Positions 63,128 through 64,000 of a DNA stretch of 64,000 bases are shown piece by piece. The position numbers and the translations under genes are program-made. Each line of letters starts with the position of its first letter. Positions within the stretch are counted from its first letter, which is position 1. Where the stretch lies: positions 1 to 64,000 of the forward strand of contig CAYTWT010000229.1 of assembly GCA_964442185.1 (NCBI GenBank), read 5' to 3'. This stretch comes from CADEEV01 sp964442185. Its GTDB lineage: Bacteria; Acidobacteriota; Vicinamibacteria; Fen-336. The notes beneath the pieces are model-generated. The model was not told where the DNA came from. It did not search any database and saw only the letters and a list, made by a program, of their open reading frames with translations.

Positions 63128-63213
63128 TCCCTCCCCACGTCGGGGGAGGGAACCGCTCTTCGTCTAGATCGACGACCGCCGCTCCCCCGCTTCGCGGGAG
63201 GGACCGACGGCGG
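63128..63213. repeat. Pair of GC-rich intergenic hairpins between guaA and dnaE
   Basis: TCCCTCCCC (63128-63136) pairs perfectly with GGGGAGGGA (63143-63151). Further on, CCGCCG (63176-63181) and CGGCGG (63208-63213) enclose CCCGC-TTC-GCGGG (63186-63198). The 196-bp spacer holds nothing else. It resembles the short GC-rich palindromic repeats scattered in many high-GC genomes; with no T-run it is a weak terminator for guaA. Confidence 0.5.
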
Positions 63214-63238
63214 CTCGCGTGCCCCGCATTCCGTGGCT

Positions 63239-64000
63239 CTATTCCCATTCGATCGTGCTCGGGGGCTTGCTCGAGACGTCGTACACGACGCGGTTGATGC
63301 CGCGCACCTCGTTCACGATCCGGTTCGAGATGCGGGCGAGCAGTTCGTACGGCAGGCGCGCCCAGTCGGCCGTCATGCCGTCGGCGGATTCGACGGCGCG
63401 GATCGCGATCGTGTAGTTGTAGGTACGGAAGTCGCCCATCACGCCCACCGAGCGCACCGGCAACAGCACCGCGAACGACTGCCACAGCGAGCGATACAGC
63501 CCGGCGCCCTTGATCTCCTTCACCACGATGTCGTCGGCCTCGCGCAACTGGTCGAGACGTTCTTTCCGGAGCGGGCCGAGACACCGGACGGCAAGACCCG
63601 GCCCCGGAAACGGCTGGCGATAGACGAATTCCTCCTCGAGCCCGAGCTCCAAGCCTGCGGCGCGGACCTCGTCCTTGAACAGCTCTCGTAGCGGCTCGAC
63701 CAGCTTGAATTTCAGGTTCATCGGCAGCCCACCGACGTTGTGGTGGCTCTTGATCACGACAGACGGTCCGTGCACCGAAGTCGACTCGATCACGTCGGGA
63801 TAGAGCGTCCCCTGCGCCAGAAACTCCGCCTTGCCCGCCTTGCGACTCGCTGCCTTGAAGACCTCGATGAACTCCCGCCCGATGATCTTGCGCTTGCGCT
63901 CGGGGTCGGTGGCCCCCTTCAGCTTGGAGAGGAAGCGCCTGGACGCGTCTACGAACAACACCTTGAGCTTGAGGCGCTCGGCGAAGCGCTGACGGACCTG
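63239..64000 (-). CDS. guaA: GMP synthase, C-terminal part (runs off the window)
   Basis: The 253 residues visible are the end of the ATP-pyrophosphatase domain (LFVDASRRFLSKLKGATDPERKRK, in parts) and the complete C-terminal dimerisation domain (SHHNVGGLPMNLKFKLVEPL, RQPFPGPGLAVRCLG, ending PPSTIEWE). The frame stays open to the window edge, so the N-terminal glutaminase domain lies beyond it. It converts XMP to GMP with glutamine. Confidence 0.95.
   Translation of the reverse strand, partial: QVRQRFAERLKLKVLFVDASRRFLSKLKGATDPERKRKIIGREFIEVFKAASRKAGKAEFLAQGTLYPDVIESTSVHGPSVVIKSHHNVGGLPMNLKFKLVEPLRELFKDEVRAAGLELGLEEEFVYRQPFPGPGLAVRCLGPLRKERLDQLREADDIVVKEIKGAGLYRSLWQSFAVLLPVRSVGVMGDFRTYNYTIAIRAVESADGMTADWARLPYELLARISNRIVNEVRGINRVVYDVSSKPPSTIEWE

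Overview
The window is about 64 kb of very GC-rich, gene-dense chromosome with no stretch over 300 bases lacking a gene. It encodes Tol-Pal, LptB, an LptC/LptA-type protein, lipoproteins, ParAB, RpoN and an HprK/RapZ/PTS regulatory block, so the source is a Gram-negative, double-membraned bacterium. The HprK-RapZ-EIIA-HPr-EI order beside rpoN and hpf, bifunctional FtcD, type III glutamine synthetase and a type III PKS suggest an uncultured deltaproteobacterial (Myxococcota/Desulfobacterota-like) or related lineage; this assignment is an inference. Many genes are joined by 4-base stop/start overlaps (ATGA, GTGA, TTGA), so much of the window is read as long, translationally coupled operons.

Layout. 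1-2.4 kb: start of a patatin-like lipase (-) and an exported M14 carboxypeptidase (+). 2.4-14.2 kb: clpS-clpA, then an arginine operon (argC-B-D-A-G-J-H) ending in aat, then bpt. ClpS, ClpA, Aat and Bpt together make up a bacterial N-degron pathway. Between clpA and argC lies what reads as a complete ribosome-mediated attenuator: a promoter, a 25-codon leader peptide with seven arginines, and three mutually exclusive stems ending in an intrinsic terminator. This is the most interesting object in the window. 14.2-18.8 kb: a HEAT/DUF349 protein, bifunctional FtcD and a DinB-fold protein.

18.8-26.6 kb: a minus-strand lipid operon (radical SAM, SDR, serine-palmitoyltransferase-like enzyme, ADC-like protein, lipid kinase, acyltransferase, Tam41-like nucleotidyltransferase, CDP-alcohol phosphatidyltransferase, YbaK). 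26.7-29.4 kb: a small ORF, a methyltransferase and a GT-C-like membrane protein with no canonical start codon. 29.4-34.7 kb: parB, parA, a bifunctional-nuclease-domain protein, miaB and recN. 34.8-40 kb: tolQ-tolR-tolA-tolB-pal-cpoB and ssb. 40-43 kb: a type III PKS, methyltransferase and flavoprotein trio. 43-48 kb: type III glutamine synthetase, a YceI protein and a fused alpha-beta 2-oxoacid dehydrogenase E1.

48.1-48.95 kb is a small patch of decayed or accessory DNA: a beta-propeller gene tail, a small hypothetical gene and remnants of a toxin-antitoxin pair. 48.9-64 kb (-): a cupin, a regulatory PTS without a sugar permease (EI, HPr, EIIA-Man), rapZ, hprK, hpf, rpoN, lptB, a fused lptC-lptA, accA, dnaE with an in-frame palindromic insertion, and the 3' part of guaA. 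No rRNA, tRNA, CRISPR array, IS element or prophage was recognised.
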